Shown here piece after piece: positions 1 through 7,704 of a stretch of DNA of 64,000 nucleotides. The stretch spans positions 16,348-80,347 of the forward strand of contig CAZTOP010000009.1 of the NCBI GenBank assembly GCA_964615145.1, written 5' to 3'. Position 1 is the first letter of the stretch; every line of letters begins with the position of its first letter. The DNA comes from CAIVPM01 sp964615145. Its GTDB lineage: Bacteria > Bacteroidota > Bacteroidia > Chitinophagales > Chitinophagaceae. The notes beneath the pieces were generated by a model. The model had not been told where the DNA came from. It saw only the letters and a program-made list of their open reading frames with translations, and did no database searches. The translations under genes and the position numbers were made by a program.

Positions 1-453
1 TTAGCAGCTAATTTTATCAACTCTATTTTGATGTCTGCCGCCTTCAAATTGTGTTTGCATAAACACATTAATCATATCTATTGCCAATTCAAGTGTTACA
101 AATCTTGCAGGAATACAAATCACATTAGCATCATTATGCATCCTTACAAGTTTTGCTACTTCTTTATTCCAGCATAAACCAGCTCTAATGTGTTGATGTT
201 TGTTAGCAGTAATAGCAACACCATTTGCACTACCACACAATAAAATACCAAATGCAGTTTTATGTTGTTCAACACTATTAGCCACTGGATGTGCATAATC
301 TGGGTAGTCCACAGATTCTATTGAGTTTGTTCCAAAATCTTTTACTGTAAATGAGCTGTGTATCAGCCAATCTTTTATTTGTTCTTTATATTCGAAACCA
401 GCGTGGTCGCTTCCTATTGCAATTGGCAATAATGTGTTAAAAGTTGTTTGCAT
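1..453 (-). CDS. rpiB: Ribose-5-phosphate isomerase B
   Basis: Interconverts ribose 5-phosphate and ribulose 5-phosphate in the cytosolic pentose phosphate pathway. The 150-aa length is normal for the RpiB/LacAB family. Visible family motifs are IGSDHAGFEYKE at the N-terminus, the anion-hole segment CGSANGVAITANK around residues 75-88, and HNDANVICIPARF around 107-119. The stop codon falls on the first bases of the window, so the gene is complete. It is divergent from the TlpA-like gene, with about 125 bp of AT-rich intergenic DNA between them. LacA/LacB-type sugar-phosphate isomerases share the fold, but RpiB is by far the likeliest call. Confidence 0.95.
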   Translation of the reverse strand: MQTTFNTLLPIAIGSDHAGFEYKEQIKDWLIHSSFTVKDFGTNSIESVDYPDYAHPVANSVEQHKTAFGILLCGSANGVAITANKHQHIRAGLCWNKEVAKLVRMHNDANVICIPARFVTLELAIDMINVFMQTQFEGGRHQNRVDKISC

Positions 454-577
454 AAAATAAAGATAATTGGAAATTAAAAAATACTAAAAATATTTTACGC
501 AATTAATTAACCATTTCTTGTTTTTTAACTTATTATTGTTTTTTGGGATTCATAAAACATAAACACACCTGAATAAT

Positions 578-1711
578 ATGAAAAGAATTATACTTTTTGT
601 TGCTGTAACTACTATATTCTTTAGTTGCAAAAATAAAGACACTAATAGTGGTCTGTCATTTACGCTTAATACAGAAATTAAAGGATTTAATACTGGCGAA
701 GCTTATATCCAAATATTAAATACTACAACAAACAATACAGATACTATACAAATAAAAAATGGCAAATTTGAATACACAGCAAAAGCAAATAATCCTACAA
801 TTGGTGTAATGGTTATAGCAGGTGCAGATAAACAAATTGACAGAAAAAATGTAATGATATTTTTTGTTGAACCCAAAGCCGCAATGAAGATTAATATTGA
901 TACATCTGCAAAAATAAAATACACAGTAACCGGATCTAAAAGCAATGAGGAGTTTGTTGAATTCAAAAAGAAATTCATTGAGCCTATTGAGGAAAAAGAA
1001 AAAAACAGCTTTGCAAGTATTGACCCAATGAGTATTAAAAATCCTGCAACGATGGATAGTTTAATGAAAATTGCCAACCAACTACAACAACAAAAAAAAG
1101 ATGCAATTATTAGTTATGTTTCATCAAATAAAAATTCATACATTGGTGTAGCTTATGCTTATTTATTTTCATTACAAGATGATAGCCCAAATTTTGCACT
1201 GCAGGTTTATGCTAATACCTCAGACGAAATAAAAAAATCTTTCTATGGTCTTGAACTAAAAAAGAAAATTGATATTTCAAGTAAAACTCAAAATGGTGCT
1301 GTTGTTGCAGATTTTACAGTAAATGATACAGAAGGCAAATCATTAAAATTATCCTCATTTTATACAGGAAAAAAATTAGTGTTAATAGATTTTTGGGCAA
1401 GCTGGTGTGGTCCTTGCAGAAAAGAAAATCCCAATGTAGTGAAAGCATACAACAATTTTCACTCAAAAGGCTTTGATGTTCTTGGTGTTAGTTTAGATGA
1501 GGAAAAAAACGATTGGTTAAAAGCTATTGAAAAAGATAAACTTATTTGGAAACAAGTATCAGACTTAAAGGGTTGGCAAAGCGAAGTTGTAACACTTTAT
1601 AATGTAACTGCCATTCCAACTAACTTTTTAATTGATGGAAATGGAAAGATAATTGCAAGCAATTTACGAGGCGATGCTTTAGAAAATAAATTAGCACAAC
1701 TACTAAACTAA
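578..1711 (+). CDS. TlpA-like thiol-disulfide lipoprotein with DUF4369-type N-terminal domain
   Basis: A periplasm-facing thioredoxin-fold oxidoreductase. Residues 1-17 form a lipoprotein signal with lipobox FFSC, so it is probably lipid-anchored. An N-terminal beta-rich domain (about 25-125) resembles the DUF4369 region common in Bacteroidota TlpA/ResA proteins. A helical linker follows, then an AhpC/TSA-like thioredoxin domain (about 240-377) with active site WASWCGPCRKE and the cis-Pro segment TAIPTNF. It probably reduces disulfides of secreted proteins or apocytochromes; the exact partner cannot be read from the sequence. It is monocistronic or just upstream of the aminotransferase, with a 55-bp gap. 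Confidence 0.9.
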   Translation: MKRIILFVAVTTIFFSCKNKDTNSGLSFTLNTEIKGFNTGEAYIQILNTTTNNTDTIQIKNGKFEYTAKANNPTIGVMVIAGADKQIDRKNVMIFFVEPKAAMKINIDTSAKIKYTVTGSKSNEEFVEFKKKFIEPIEEKEKNSFASIDPMSIKNPATMDSLMKIANQLQQQKKDAIISYVSSNKNSYIGVAYAYLFSLQDDSPNFALQVYANTSDEIKKSFYGLELKKKIDISSKTQNGAVVADFTVNDTEGKSLKLSSFYTGKKLVLIDFWASWCGPCRKENPNVVKAYNNFHSKGFDVLGVSLDEEKNDWLKAIEKDKLIWKQVSDLKGWQSEVVTLYNVTAIPTNFLIDGNGKIIASNLRGDALENKLAQLLN

Positions 1712-1744
1712 TTGCATTTATTTTTTTTAACCTATTCACAAAAC

Positions 1745-1752
1745 TATCTTTG
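1745..1752 (+). promoter_or_regulatory. Bacteroidota-type -7 promoter element before the aminotransferase gene
   Basis: TATCTTTG matches the Bacteroidota -7 consensus TAnnTTTG and lies 15 bp before the ATG at 1767. I do not see a convincing -33 TTG at the usual spacing, so this is a moderate call. Confidence 0.45.
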
Positions 1753-1766
1753 CATAAACTAACTGT

Positions 1767-3026
1767 ATGGCAAAACTTAGCACTCTTGCAGAAAATTTAA
1801 TTGGTAGCGAAATTGTAAAACTAGGTAATGCAATTAGCGAAAGAGTTAGAAATGGGGAACATATTTACAATTATACTATTGGTGATTTCAACCCAAAAAT
1901 TTTCCCCATTCCAAGCGAATTAGAAAATTTAATTATTCAAGCTTATAAAGAGCATCAAACCAACTACCCTCCAGGTGATGGTGTATTTGAATTAAGAGAA
2001 GCAGTAAGTAGCTTTGTTAAAGATTGGGAGCATTTAGATTATAGTGTTAGTGAAATTTTAATTGCTGCTGGTGGAAGACCACTAATTTACACAGTATTTA
2101 AAACCATTGTTGATGCACAGGACAAAGTAATTTATGCATCCCCAAGCTGGAATAATAATCACTACACTAATTTAACAAATGGTGAACATTGTATAATTGA
2201 TTGTTTGGCAGAAAATAATTTTATGCCTACTGCTAATGATATAAAACCACATTTGAAAGGTGCTTCACTTTTATGTCTATGTTCTCCACAAAACCCAACA
2301 GGAACAACATTAAGTAAATCTGCATTAGAAGAAATTTGCGATTTAGTACTTCAAGAAAATGCAAGCAGAAGTTCTGAAGAAAAAAAATTATATATCATGT
2401 TCGATCAAATGTACGGCACTTTAACATTTGGTAATACTAAGCATTATAACCCTGTTAGCTTAAGACCCGAAATGAAAAACTATACCATTTTTATAGATGG
2501 TATCTCTAAAGCTTTTTCGGCAACTGGTGTAAGAGTTGGATGGGCTTTAGGTCCTGCAGAAATTATTAATAAAATGAAAGCCTTATTAAGTCATATTGGC
2601 GCCTGGGCTCCAATGGCTGAACAAAAAGCATTGGCAAAATTTTTAATAAAGAAAGATGTTATTGAAAATTATTTTATTGGTTTTAAAGCTGAGCTAGAGT
2701 TACGACTCAACAAAATTTACAATGGTATTATTACATTAAAACAAAAAGGTTTTAATGTTGATGCAATTGCACCACAAGCAGCTATTTACCTAACTATAAA
2801 AATGGATTTTGTAGGTAAAAAAACAATGGATGGCAATACACTAGAAAAACAATCTGATGTAACTACATACATACTAAACGAGGCTAAACTAGCAATTGTA
2901 CCATTCTCGGCGTTTGGAGCACAAGCCAATAGTTGCTGGTACAGATTAAGTGTGGGTGTGGTAAAAGTTGAAGATATTGATATTGTTATGCAACTATTAG
3001 AAAAAGCATTAGCAAAACTTTCTTAA
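1767..3026 (+). CDS. PLP-dependent class I/II aminotransferase
   Basis: A 419-aa fold-type I aminotransferase of the aspartate aminotransferase superfamily. It transfers amino groups between an amino acid and a 2-oxo acid using pyridoxal phosphate. Visible landmarks are the substrate-side segment YPPGDGVFELREAV (about 66-79), SPQNPTGTTLS (about 172-182), FDQMYGTL (about 212-219), and the Schiff-base lysine in IDGISKAFSATGVRVGWALG (Lys about 250). The C-terminal domain is complete. Substrate specificity is not evident; aspartate, aromatic and other subgroups are all possible. Its 3' end overlaps the convergent 82-aa gene by four bases. Confidence 0.9.
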   Translation: MAKLSTLAENLIGSEIVKLGNAISERVRNGEHIYNYTIGDFNPKIFPIPSELENLIIQAYKEHQTNYPPGDGVFELREAVSSFVKDWEHLDYSVSEILIAAGGRPLIYTVFKTIVDAQDKVIYASPSWNNNHYTNLTNGEHCIIDCLAENNFMPTANDIKPHLKGASLLCLCSPQNPTGTTLSKSALEEICDLVLQENASRSSEEKKLYIMFDQMYGTLTFGNTKHYNPVSLRPEMKNYTIFIDGISKAFSATGVRVGWALGPAEIINKMKALLSHIGAWAPMAEQKALAKFLIKKDVIENYFIGFKAELELRLNKIYNGIITLKQKGFNVDAIAPQAAIYLTIKMDFVGKKTMDGNTLEKQSDVTTYILNEAKLAIVPFSAFGAQANSCWYRLSVGVVKVEDIDIVMQLLEKALAKLS

Positions 3027-3271
3027 TTAAGTATGTTAATAAAAACAAATGGTTTTTTGCTTTTGTTTCTTATGTAAAAAGCAACATCATTTATTGATTT
3101 GTATATTTTGTATTTATTCAAATCAATAACTTCACTTGCCATACAAACACTAGTAAAGTTTTCAACTTGATATAATACAGAATCTAGTTCAATAATTGTT
3201 TGCTCTAACTCAGCACTACCTAGTCCTACTTTTTTTGTAACTACTAGTAAGTCTCTACTCCCATTTTTCAT
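3023..3271 (-). CDS. Small hypothetical protein (82 aa)
   Basis: I do not recognise this family. The protein is soluble-looking, has no signal or membrane segment, and combines a basic N-terminus with an alpha/beta-like alternating pattern (for example LEQTIIELDSVLYQVENF and NDVAFYIRNKSK). It starts at an ATG 22 bp downstream of the stop of a tiny lipoprotein gene on the same strand and overlaps the convergent aminotransferase by four bases. Compact packing and normal amino-acid composition favour a real gene. It could still be a chance ORF, because only its length and context support it. Confidence 0.5.
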   Translation of the reverse strand: MKNGSRDLLVVTKKVGLGSAELEQTIIELDSVLYQVENFTSVCMASEVIDLNKYKIYKSINDVAFYIRNKSKKPFVFINILN

Positions 3272-3293
3272 AACTTACAAATATTAATTGTTA

Positions 3294-3416
3294 TTAAGTT
3301 GCTTTTCTTACTGGGCACATACAATGCTTACTATAACTGTTTTTTCCGCATGATACAGTAAAAAAAGAAACAGATAAAAGCAAAATTATGACCTTAAAAA
3401 ATTTCATCATTCTCAT
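3294..3416 (-). CDS. Very small putative lipoprotein (40 aa)
   Basis: Reading the minus strand from an ATG at 3416 gives a 40-aa protein: charged start (MRMMKFFK), hydrophobic stretch VIILLLSVSFF, lipobox TVSC with the acceptor Cys at about residue 23, then a short polar tail ending KHCMCPVRKAT. That is a textbook lipoprotein signal on a minimal mature peptide of about 18 residues with a CxCP motif. It sits just upstream of the 82-aa gene and is divergent from the glycosyltransferase. In-frame Met codons at residues 3 and 4 are alternative starts. Function is unknown. It is too short for most gene callers. Confidence 0.55.
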   Translation of the reverse strand: MRMMKFFKVIILLLSVSFFTVSCGKNSYSKHCMCPVRKAT

Positions 3417-3470
3417 TATGGCACTAAACTATATATTTTTTACATTATAAATTTGTTAAATATTACTATT

Positions 3471-4580
3471 TTGAAAAAATTTAACAAACCCACTGTTTTA
3501 ATTGCACCATTAGATTGGGGTTTAGGACACGTTACCAGATGCATTCCAATTATAAAAATTTTAATAAATAATAATTTTAAAATAATTGTAGCTTGCAATG
3601 AAAGGCAACAGAATGTTTTAAAAACAGAGTTTGATGATATATCATTTGTTTTTTTGAAAGGCTATAATATTCAATATTCTCAAAAGGCATACTTCTTTTC
3701 TTTAAAAATAGTTTTACAAATTCCTAAAATAATTGCTGCAATACAAAATGAAAAAAAGTGGCTTGAAAATTTTATCAATAAAGAAAAAATTGACTTAGTC
3801 ATTAGCGATAATAGGTTTGGATTTTATAATAAAAATGTTCCTGGTATTTTTATCACACATCAATTAACTATAAAAGCACCATTTAGATGGTTAGAAAATT
3901 GTATTCAAAAATTGAATTATCGGTTCATAAATAAGTTTACAGCTTGTTGGGTACCCGATAATAAATTAGAAGATAGTATTGCAGGATTACTATCTCATCC
4001 CAAAAAGATGCCTAAAATTCCTGTGAACTATATTGGTATTTTAAGTAGGTTCAATAACAATAATAATATATCTATAAATAAATATGATATATGTATTCTT
4101 TTATCTGGTCCCGAACCACAAAGAACAGTTTTTGAAAATACTCTTTTATCGCAACTTGAAAATTCCCAGTTAAAGGTTTTGTTTTTAAGAGGACTTCCAA
4201 ATAGTTCTGAAAATATAGAAAATTCATCAATAGAAATATTGAATCATTTACCACAACAAGCATTGCAAAATGCTATTTGCAACAGCAATATTATTGTTGC
4301 AAGAAGTGGTTATACAACAGTAATGGAATTGTTATCGCTGCAAAAAAAGTCAATATTAGTAGCAACCCCTGGGCAAACAGAGCAAGAATATTTAGCAAAC
4401 TACTTGAGCAAGCAAAACAGATGCCTAGCTTACAATCAGAAAGATTTTAATCTGAAAACAGCTTTAAATGAGGCTCGTTTTTTTAAATTCAAATTTTCAA
4501 AACAATCTACTTTACAGGAAAGTATAATATTAGATTTAGTCAATAGTTTATTTCAAAATAATGGTTCAACTATAAACTAA
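3471..4580 (+). CDS. GT-B fold glycosyltransferase (MurG/GT28-like)
   Basis: A cytosolic or membrane-associated sugar-nucleotide glycosyltransferase. The N-terminus carries the typical VLIAPLDWGLGHVTRC motif. The C-terminal half has ILLSGPEPQRT and the donor-binding stretch NIIVARSGYTTVMELLSL followed by KKSILVATPGQTEQEYLA, as in MurG/GT28 and related GT-B enzymes. There is no ATG upstream of the conserved N-terminus. TTG at 3471 gives MKKFNKPTVLIAP; TTG at 3453 is the alternative but overlaps a TAAATTTG -7-like element (3448-3455). The acceptor is unknown, and a cell-envelope glycan or glycolipid is likely. lptC follows 42 bp downstream. Confidence 0.8.
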   Translation: MKKFNKPTVLIAPLDWGLGHVTRCIPIIKILINNNFKIIVACNERQQNVLKTEFDDISFVFLKGYNIQYSQKAYFFSLKIVLQIPKIIAAIQNEKKWLENFINKEKIDLVISDNRFGFYNKNVPGIFITHQLTIKAPFRWLENCIQKLNYRFINKFTACWVPDNKLEDSIAGLLSHPKKMPKIPVNYIGILSRFNNNNNISINKYDICILLSGPEPQRTVFENTLLSQLENSQLKVLFLRGLPNSSENIENSSIEILNHLPQQALQNAICNSNIIVARSGYTTVMELLSLQKKSILVATPGQTEQEYLANYLSKQNRCLAYNQKDFNLKTALNEARFFKFKFSKQSTLQESIILDLVNSLFQNNGSTIN

Positions 4581-4622
4581 ATTCACATTTTATTAAATTT
4601 TTCAATCTCATATTTGCAAATA

Positions 4623-5201
4623 ATGAAATATGTTCTATTGTCTTTTGTTGTCTCTTTTGCTATCATTTCTTGTGAAAATGATATGAAAGTAGTTAATGAA
4701 TTAAGCATTAAGAAAATTGGTGTTGAAGAGGGAAAATATATTGAAAGCTATATGAGCACTGCTGGAAAAGTAAAGGCTAAACTTACAGCACCTTTTATGA
4801 TACGAAATCAATATGATAGTGCTAAAGTTGAATTTCCTAAAACTTTATTTGTACAGTTTTATGACAGTTTATTAAGCCCCGAAAGTTTTTTATTTGCTAA
4901 GTACGGTAAATATTTAGAATTCGATAATACAGTTTTATTAAAAGATAGTATTGTATGCTATAACATAAAAAACGATACTATTTGGTGTAATGAATTAACT
5001 TGGGATCAAAATAAAGGCACTTTTTTTACAAATAAACCAGTCGTGGTTAGTCAAGATAACGGAAGTATTAGGCAAAAATTTTATGCAAAAGGTGGTATGC
5101 AAAGCGACCAAAGTTTTCAAAATGTAAGTTTTTTTAAAGTGGGTAAAATTTACAATAACAATACCAATAGCTTTATTATTTTGAAAGATAGTACTCAATA
5201 A
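4623..5201 (+). CDS. lptC: LPS export periplasmic protein LptC (Bacteroidota type)
   Basis: Part of the Lpt machinery that carries LPS from the inner membrane across the periplasm. The protein of about 192 aa starts at ATG 4623 (an upstream TTG at 4614 is in frame but less likely). It has a lipoprotein-like signal ending in AIISCEND. The body is the beta-rich LptC/OstA-like fold, with the typical KIGVEEGKYIESYMSTAGKV and KLTAPFMIRNQYDS segments and DNTVLLKDSIVCYN. Bacteroidota LptC proteins are often lipoproteins rather than single-pass membrane proteins. No other lpt genes are visible in the window. The 3' end abuts convergent anmK with four bases between them. Confidence 0.82.
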   Translation: MKYVLLSFVVSFAIISCENDMKVVNELSIKKIGVEEGKYIESYMSTAGKVKAKLTAPFMIRNQYDSAKVEFPKTLFVQFYDSLLSPESFLFAKYGKYLEFDNTVLLKDSIVCYNIKNDTIWCNELTWDQNKGTFFTNKPVVVSQDNGSIRQKFYAKGGMQSDQSFQNVSFFKVGKIYNNNTNSFIILKDSTQ

Positions 5202-5205
5202 TAAA

Positions 5206-6405
5206 TTAGTTAGGAAAACTAATTTTACCCATTGTTATAGGCAATATTTTTTTAGTATTCGTTGTATAAAAATCAGAATTACCACACACACACTCATTCG
5301 CTAGTAATGCAAATAAAATAGCCTCTTTAGCATCAGCATCCACCCCTAAACTGGATGTTTTTTTTATATCAATATTGGGCAATAGTGTTTTAATATGTTC
5401 TAATAGTATTGGATTATAACAACCACCACCACTTATATAAACTGTGTAAATTTTATTACCAACAGTTTTGTTAATGGCATCGATTATAGTAAAAGCAGTA
5501 AAATAATTTAGCGTAGCCAATACATCATAAATACTCAATTTTTCTGTATTAGAGGCTACTAAAGCATTCTTAATAAAAGCTAGATTAAAAACTTCTTGAC
5601 CTGTGGTTTTTGGAAAATCTGTTTTAAAAAAATTGTGTTGTATTAATGCATTAAAAAGTTCATTACAAATTTTTCCTTGCTTTGCTATGTCTGCATTTTC
5701 ATCATACTGTAAATTACTATGATGGTGTTGCAAATAAGCATCCATTAAAGTATTTCCTGGTCCGGTATCAGTACAAATAATTTCATTCATGTTCATGCTG
5801 CTAGGCAAAAAAGTAAAGTTTGCAATACCACCAATGTTTAATAATACTCTATTCTCTTCATTTGAACTTAACAAAAAGTAATCACCATAAATGGCAAGTG
5901 GTGCACCTTGTCCTCCTGCTGCAATATGCTTTTGTCTAAAATCGCTAATAGTAATAATATTTGTATTTACTGCAATATGATCTGCATCCCCAATTTGCAA
6001 GGTTGCATTATCAAATTTAGCCTGCTGATGTTTATTTTTGGGGGAGTGATAAACTGTTTGTCCGTGACTAGCAATTAAATCAATAATATCATTTTTCACG
6101 CTCCAAAATTTCAATGTTTCATTAATAATTTTGGAATAATAATTTCCAATATATGCATTCAATAAGCAAAGTTTTTCAAGGTTAATTTTCGTTTTTCCAA
6201 AAACTTCCCGCAACTCAGTTTTAAATTCTATTGAATATTCTTTTGTGGCAAAATGTAATAGTTCAACTTTTGTATTTATTCCATTACCAGTAAACTTACA
6301 CAAAGCTAAATCAAGACCATCTAAAGATGTACCACTCATTAAACCAAGAATAATTTTTTCAGGTTTATTCGCTATTTTATATAATTTTTGAATATTATGA
6401 TTCAT
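5206..6405 (-). CDS. anmK: Anhydro-N-acetylmuramic acid kinase
   Basis: Phosphorylates 1,6-anhydro-MurNAc released by lytic transglycosylases, giving MurNAc-6-phosphate for cell-wall recycling in the cytosol. The 399-aa protein has the ASKHA-type motifs of AnmK: GLMSGTSLDGLDLALCKF near the N-terminus, ASHGQTVYHSP (about 115-125), DTGPGNTLMDAY (about 215-226) and ISGGGCYNPILLE (about 324-336). It is followed on the minus strand by nothing and preceded by birA with a 5-bp gap, so birA-anmK is probably one transcript. Confidence 0.95.
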   Translation of the reverse strand: MNHNIQKLYKIANKPEKIILGLMSGTSLDGLDLALCKFTGNGINTKVELLHFATKEYSIEFKTELREVFGKTKINLEKLCLLNAYIGNYYSKIINETLKFWSVKNDIIDLIASHGQTVYHSPKNKHQQAKFDNATLQIGDADHIAVNTNIITISDFRQKHIAAGGQGAPLAIYGDYFLLSSNEENRVLLNIGGIANFTFLPSSMNMNEIICTDTGPGNTLMDAYLQHHHSNLQYDENADIAKQGKICNELFNALIQHNFFKTDFPKTTGQEVFNLAFIKNALVASNTEKLSIYDVLATLNYFTAFTIIDAINKTVGNKIYTVYISGGGCYNPILLEHIKTLLPNIDIKKTSSLGVDADAKEAILFALLANECVCGNSDFYTTNTKKILPITMGKISFPN

Positions 6406-6410
6406 CTTGT

Positions 6411-7175
6411 CTATTTACTTTCAAGCACCAGTTCTACTTCTCCAAAATTAAAATTTTGTTCAAAGCCATTATTTATCATTAATTCACCATATTCATTTAC
6501 ACCCTTAATAACTGCATTAAACTTTACATTTTCTTTTTTTAAAGTTACGGTTTGATTTAGTTTAAATAAATGCTCATTGTAACTTTTTAATAGTAATTCT
6601 TTATCTCCATTTTCCAACACTTGGTACCAATTGTTAATGCAGTTACATAGTTCTAAAGCTAAATCAATAACATTATAAGTTTTGCTAGTAATTTGCTTCA
6701 ATGAAACAGGGTTTTTTAAAGATGCATCAAAAACCGTTTGATTAATATTGAGTCCAATACCAACTATCGCAAACCTTTCTTTATTACAATAAGCTGTCTC
6801 AATAAGTATTCCTCCTGCCTTCTTGTCTTTCCAATATATATCATTACTCCACTTTATGGCAGTTTCGCTAACGGCATATTTGTTAAAAAAATCATAACAT
6901 CCTAATGCAGCCATAGCAAGTAAATCAAACTGTTTTTGAAGCGGAATCGTTGAAATATTAATAATAATAGACATTAAAATATTATCTCCTTTGGTAGTAA
7001 TCCATTTTTTTCCAATTTGACCCTTGCCTTTTGTTTGCTCCTCAGTAAAAATAGCGGTTCCATGATACGCTAAATTGTTCTTAAGCATACTAAGGGCATA
7101 ATTGTTGGTACTAGCCACTCGCAAAAGTTTTATGAATGGTTCACCTAATTTGACAGAAGGTTGATGCGTTGACAA
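6411..7175 (-). CDS. birA: Biotin--[acetyl-CoA-carboxylase] ligase
   Basis: Activates biotin with ATP and attaches it to the biotin carboxyl carrier protein. The 254-aa protein is the catalytic class without the N-terminal DNA-binding domain, so it should not act as a repressor. Motifs are STNNYALSML near the start, GKGQIGKKW (about 51-59), the biotin-binding KWSNDIYWKDKKAGG (about 108-122) and GIGLNIN. No ATG precedes the conserved core, so the start appears to be TTG at 7175. anmK follows after 5 bp, and rsfS is divergent. Confidence 0.92.
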   Translation of the reverse strand: MSTHQPSVKLGEPFIKLLRVASTNNYALSMLKNNLAYHGTAIFTEEQTKGKGQIGKKWITTKGDNILMSIIINISTIPLQKQFDLLAMAALGCYDFFNKYAVSETAIKWSNDIYWKDKKAGGILIETAYCNKERFAIVGIGLNINQTVFDASLKNPVSLKQITSKTYNVIDLALELCNCINNWYQVLENGDKELLLKSYNEHLFKLNQTVTLKKENVKFNAVIKGVNEYGELMINNGFEQNFNFGEVELVLESK

Positions 7176-7191
7176 AAGAGTATTACTTTTG
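7161..7191 (+). promoter_or_regulatory. Bacteroidota-type promoter of rsfS
   Basis: A TTG (7161-7163), a 20-bp spacer and TACTTTTG (7184-7191) match the Bacteroidota -33/-7 promoter pattern (TTG...TAnnTTTG). It lies about 39 bp upstream of the rsfS ATG and overlaps the 5' end of the divergent birA gene. Confidence 0.6.
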
Positions 7192-7229
7192 GCGAAAATA
7201 TATTATTAAGGTTTACACTTCTTAATAAG

Positions 7230-7667
7230 ATGAAGTTTAGACTCTTTAACGAAAAATTATTATTATTGACACCGTTAACAGCATTAGAAACTAGAAAAAA
7301 ATCTCCAACTAAATTATCAAAAAATTCTAGACTATTCAAAGCTATAATAAAAGCGATTGAAGATAAAAAAGGAGAAGACATTGTAAGCTTGGATTTGAGA
7401 AAAATACCTGAATCTGTTGCTGATTTTTTTATTGTTTGTACTGCAAACAGTGCCCCTCAGGTAAAAGCAATTAGCGATAATATAGAACACGTGGTTTTTG
7501 AAATTTGTGCCGAACATCCCTACAAGCAAGAAGGTCGTCAAGCATTACAATGGGTTTTGATAGATTATGTAAACATAGTAGTACACGTGATGCAACCATC
7601 TACCAGAACTTTTTATAAGATTGAGGATATGTGGAGCGATGCTGATGCCTCAATACAACAAGACTAA
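7230..7667 (+). CDS. rsfS: Ribosome silencing factor
   Basis: Binds ribosomal protein L14 (uL14) on the 50S subunit and blocks subunit joining under nutrient limitation. The 145-aa protein has a conserved RsfS/Iojap core from about residue 33: LFKAIIKAIEDKKGEDIVSL, VADFFIVCTANSAPQVKAI, and C-terminal WVLIDYVNIVVHVM followed by RTFYKIEDMWSDA. About 30 extra N-terminal residues precede the core, so an internal start is possible, but the promoter position supports 7230. It sits ahead of ftsH, a usual Bacteroidota arrangement. Confidence 0.93.
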   Translation: MKFRLFNEKLLLLTPLTALETRKKSPTKLSKNSRLFKAIIKAIEDKKGEDIVSLDLRKIPESVADFFIVCTANSAPQVKAISDNIEHVVFEICAEHPYKQEGRQALQWVLIDYVNIVVHVMQPSTRTFYKIEDMWSDADASIQQD

Positions 7668-7704
7668 AAATTAAGCAACCGAATTATACATTTGAAATAA
7701 TACA

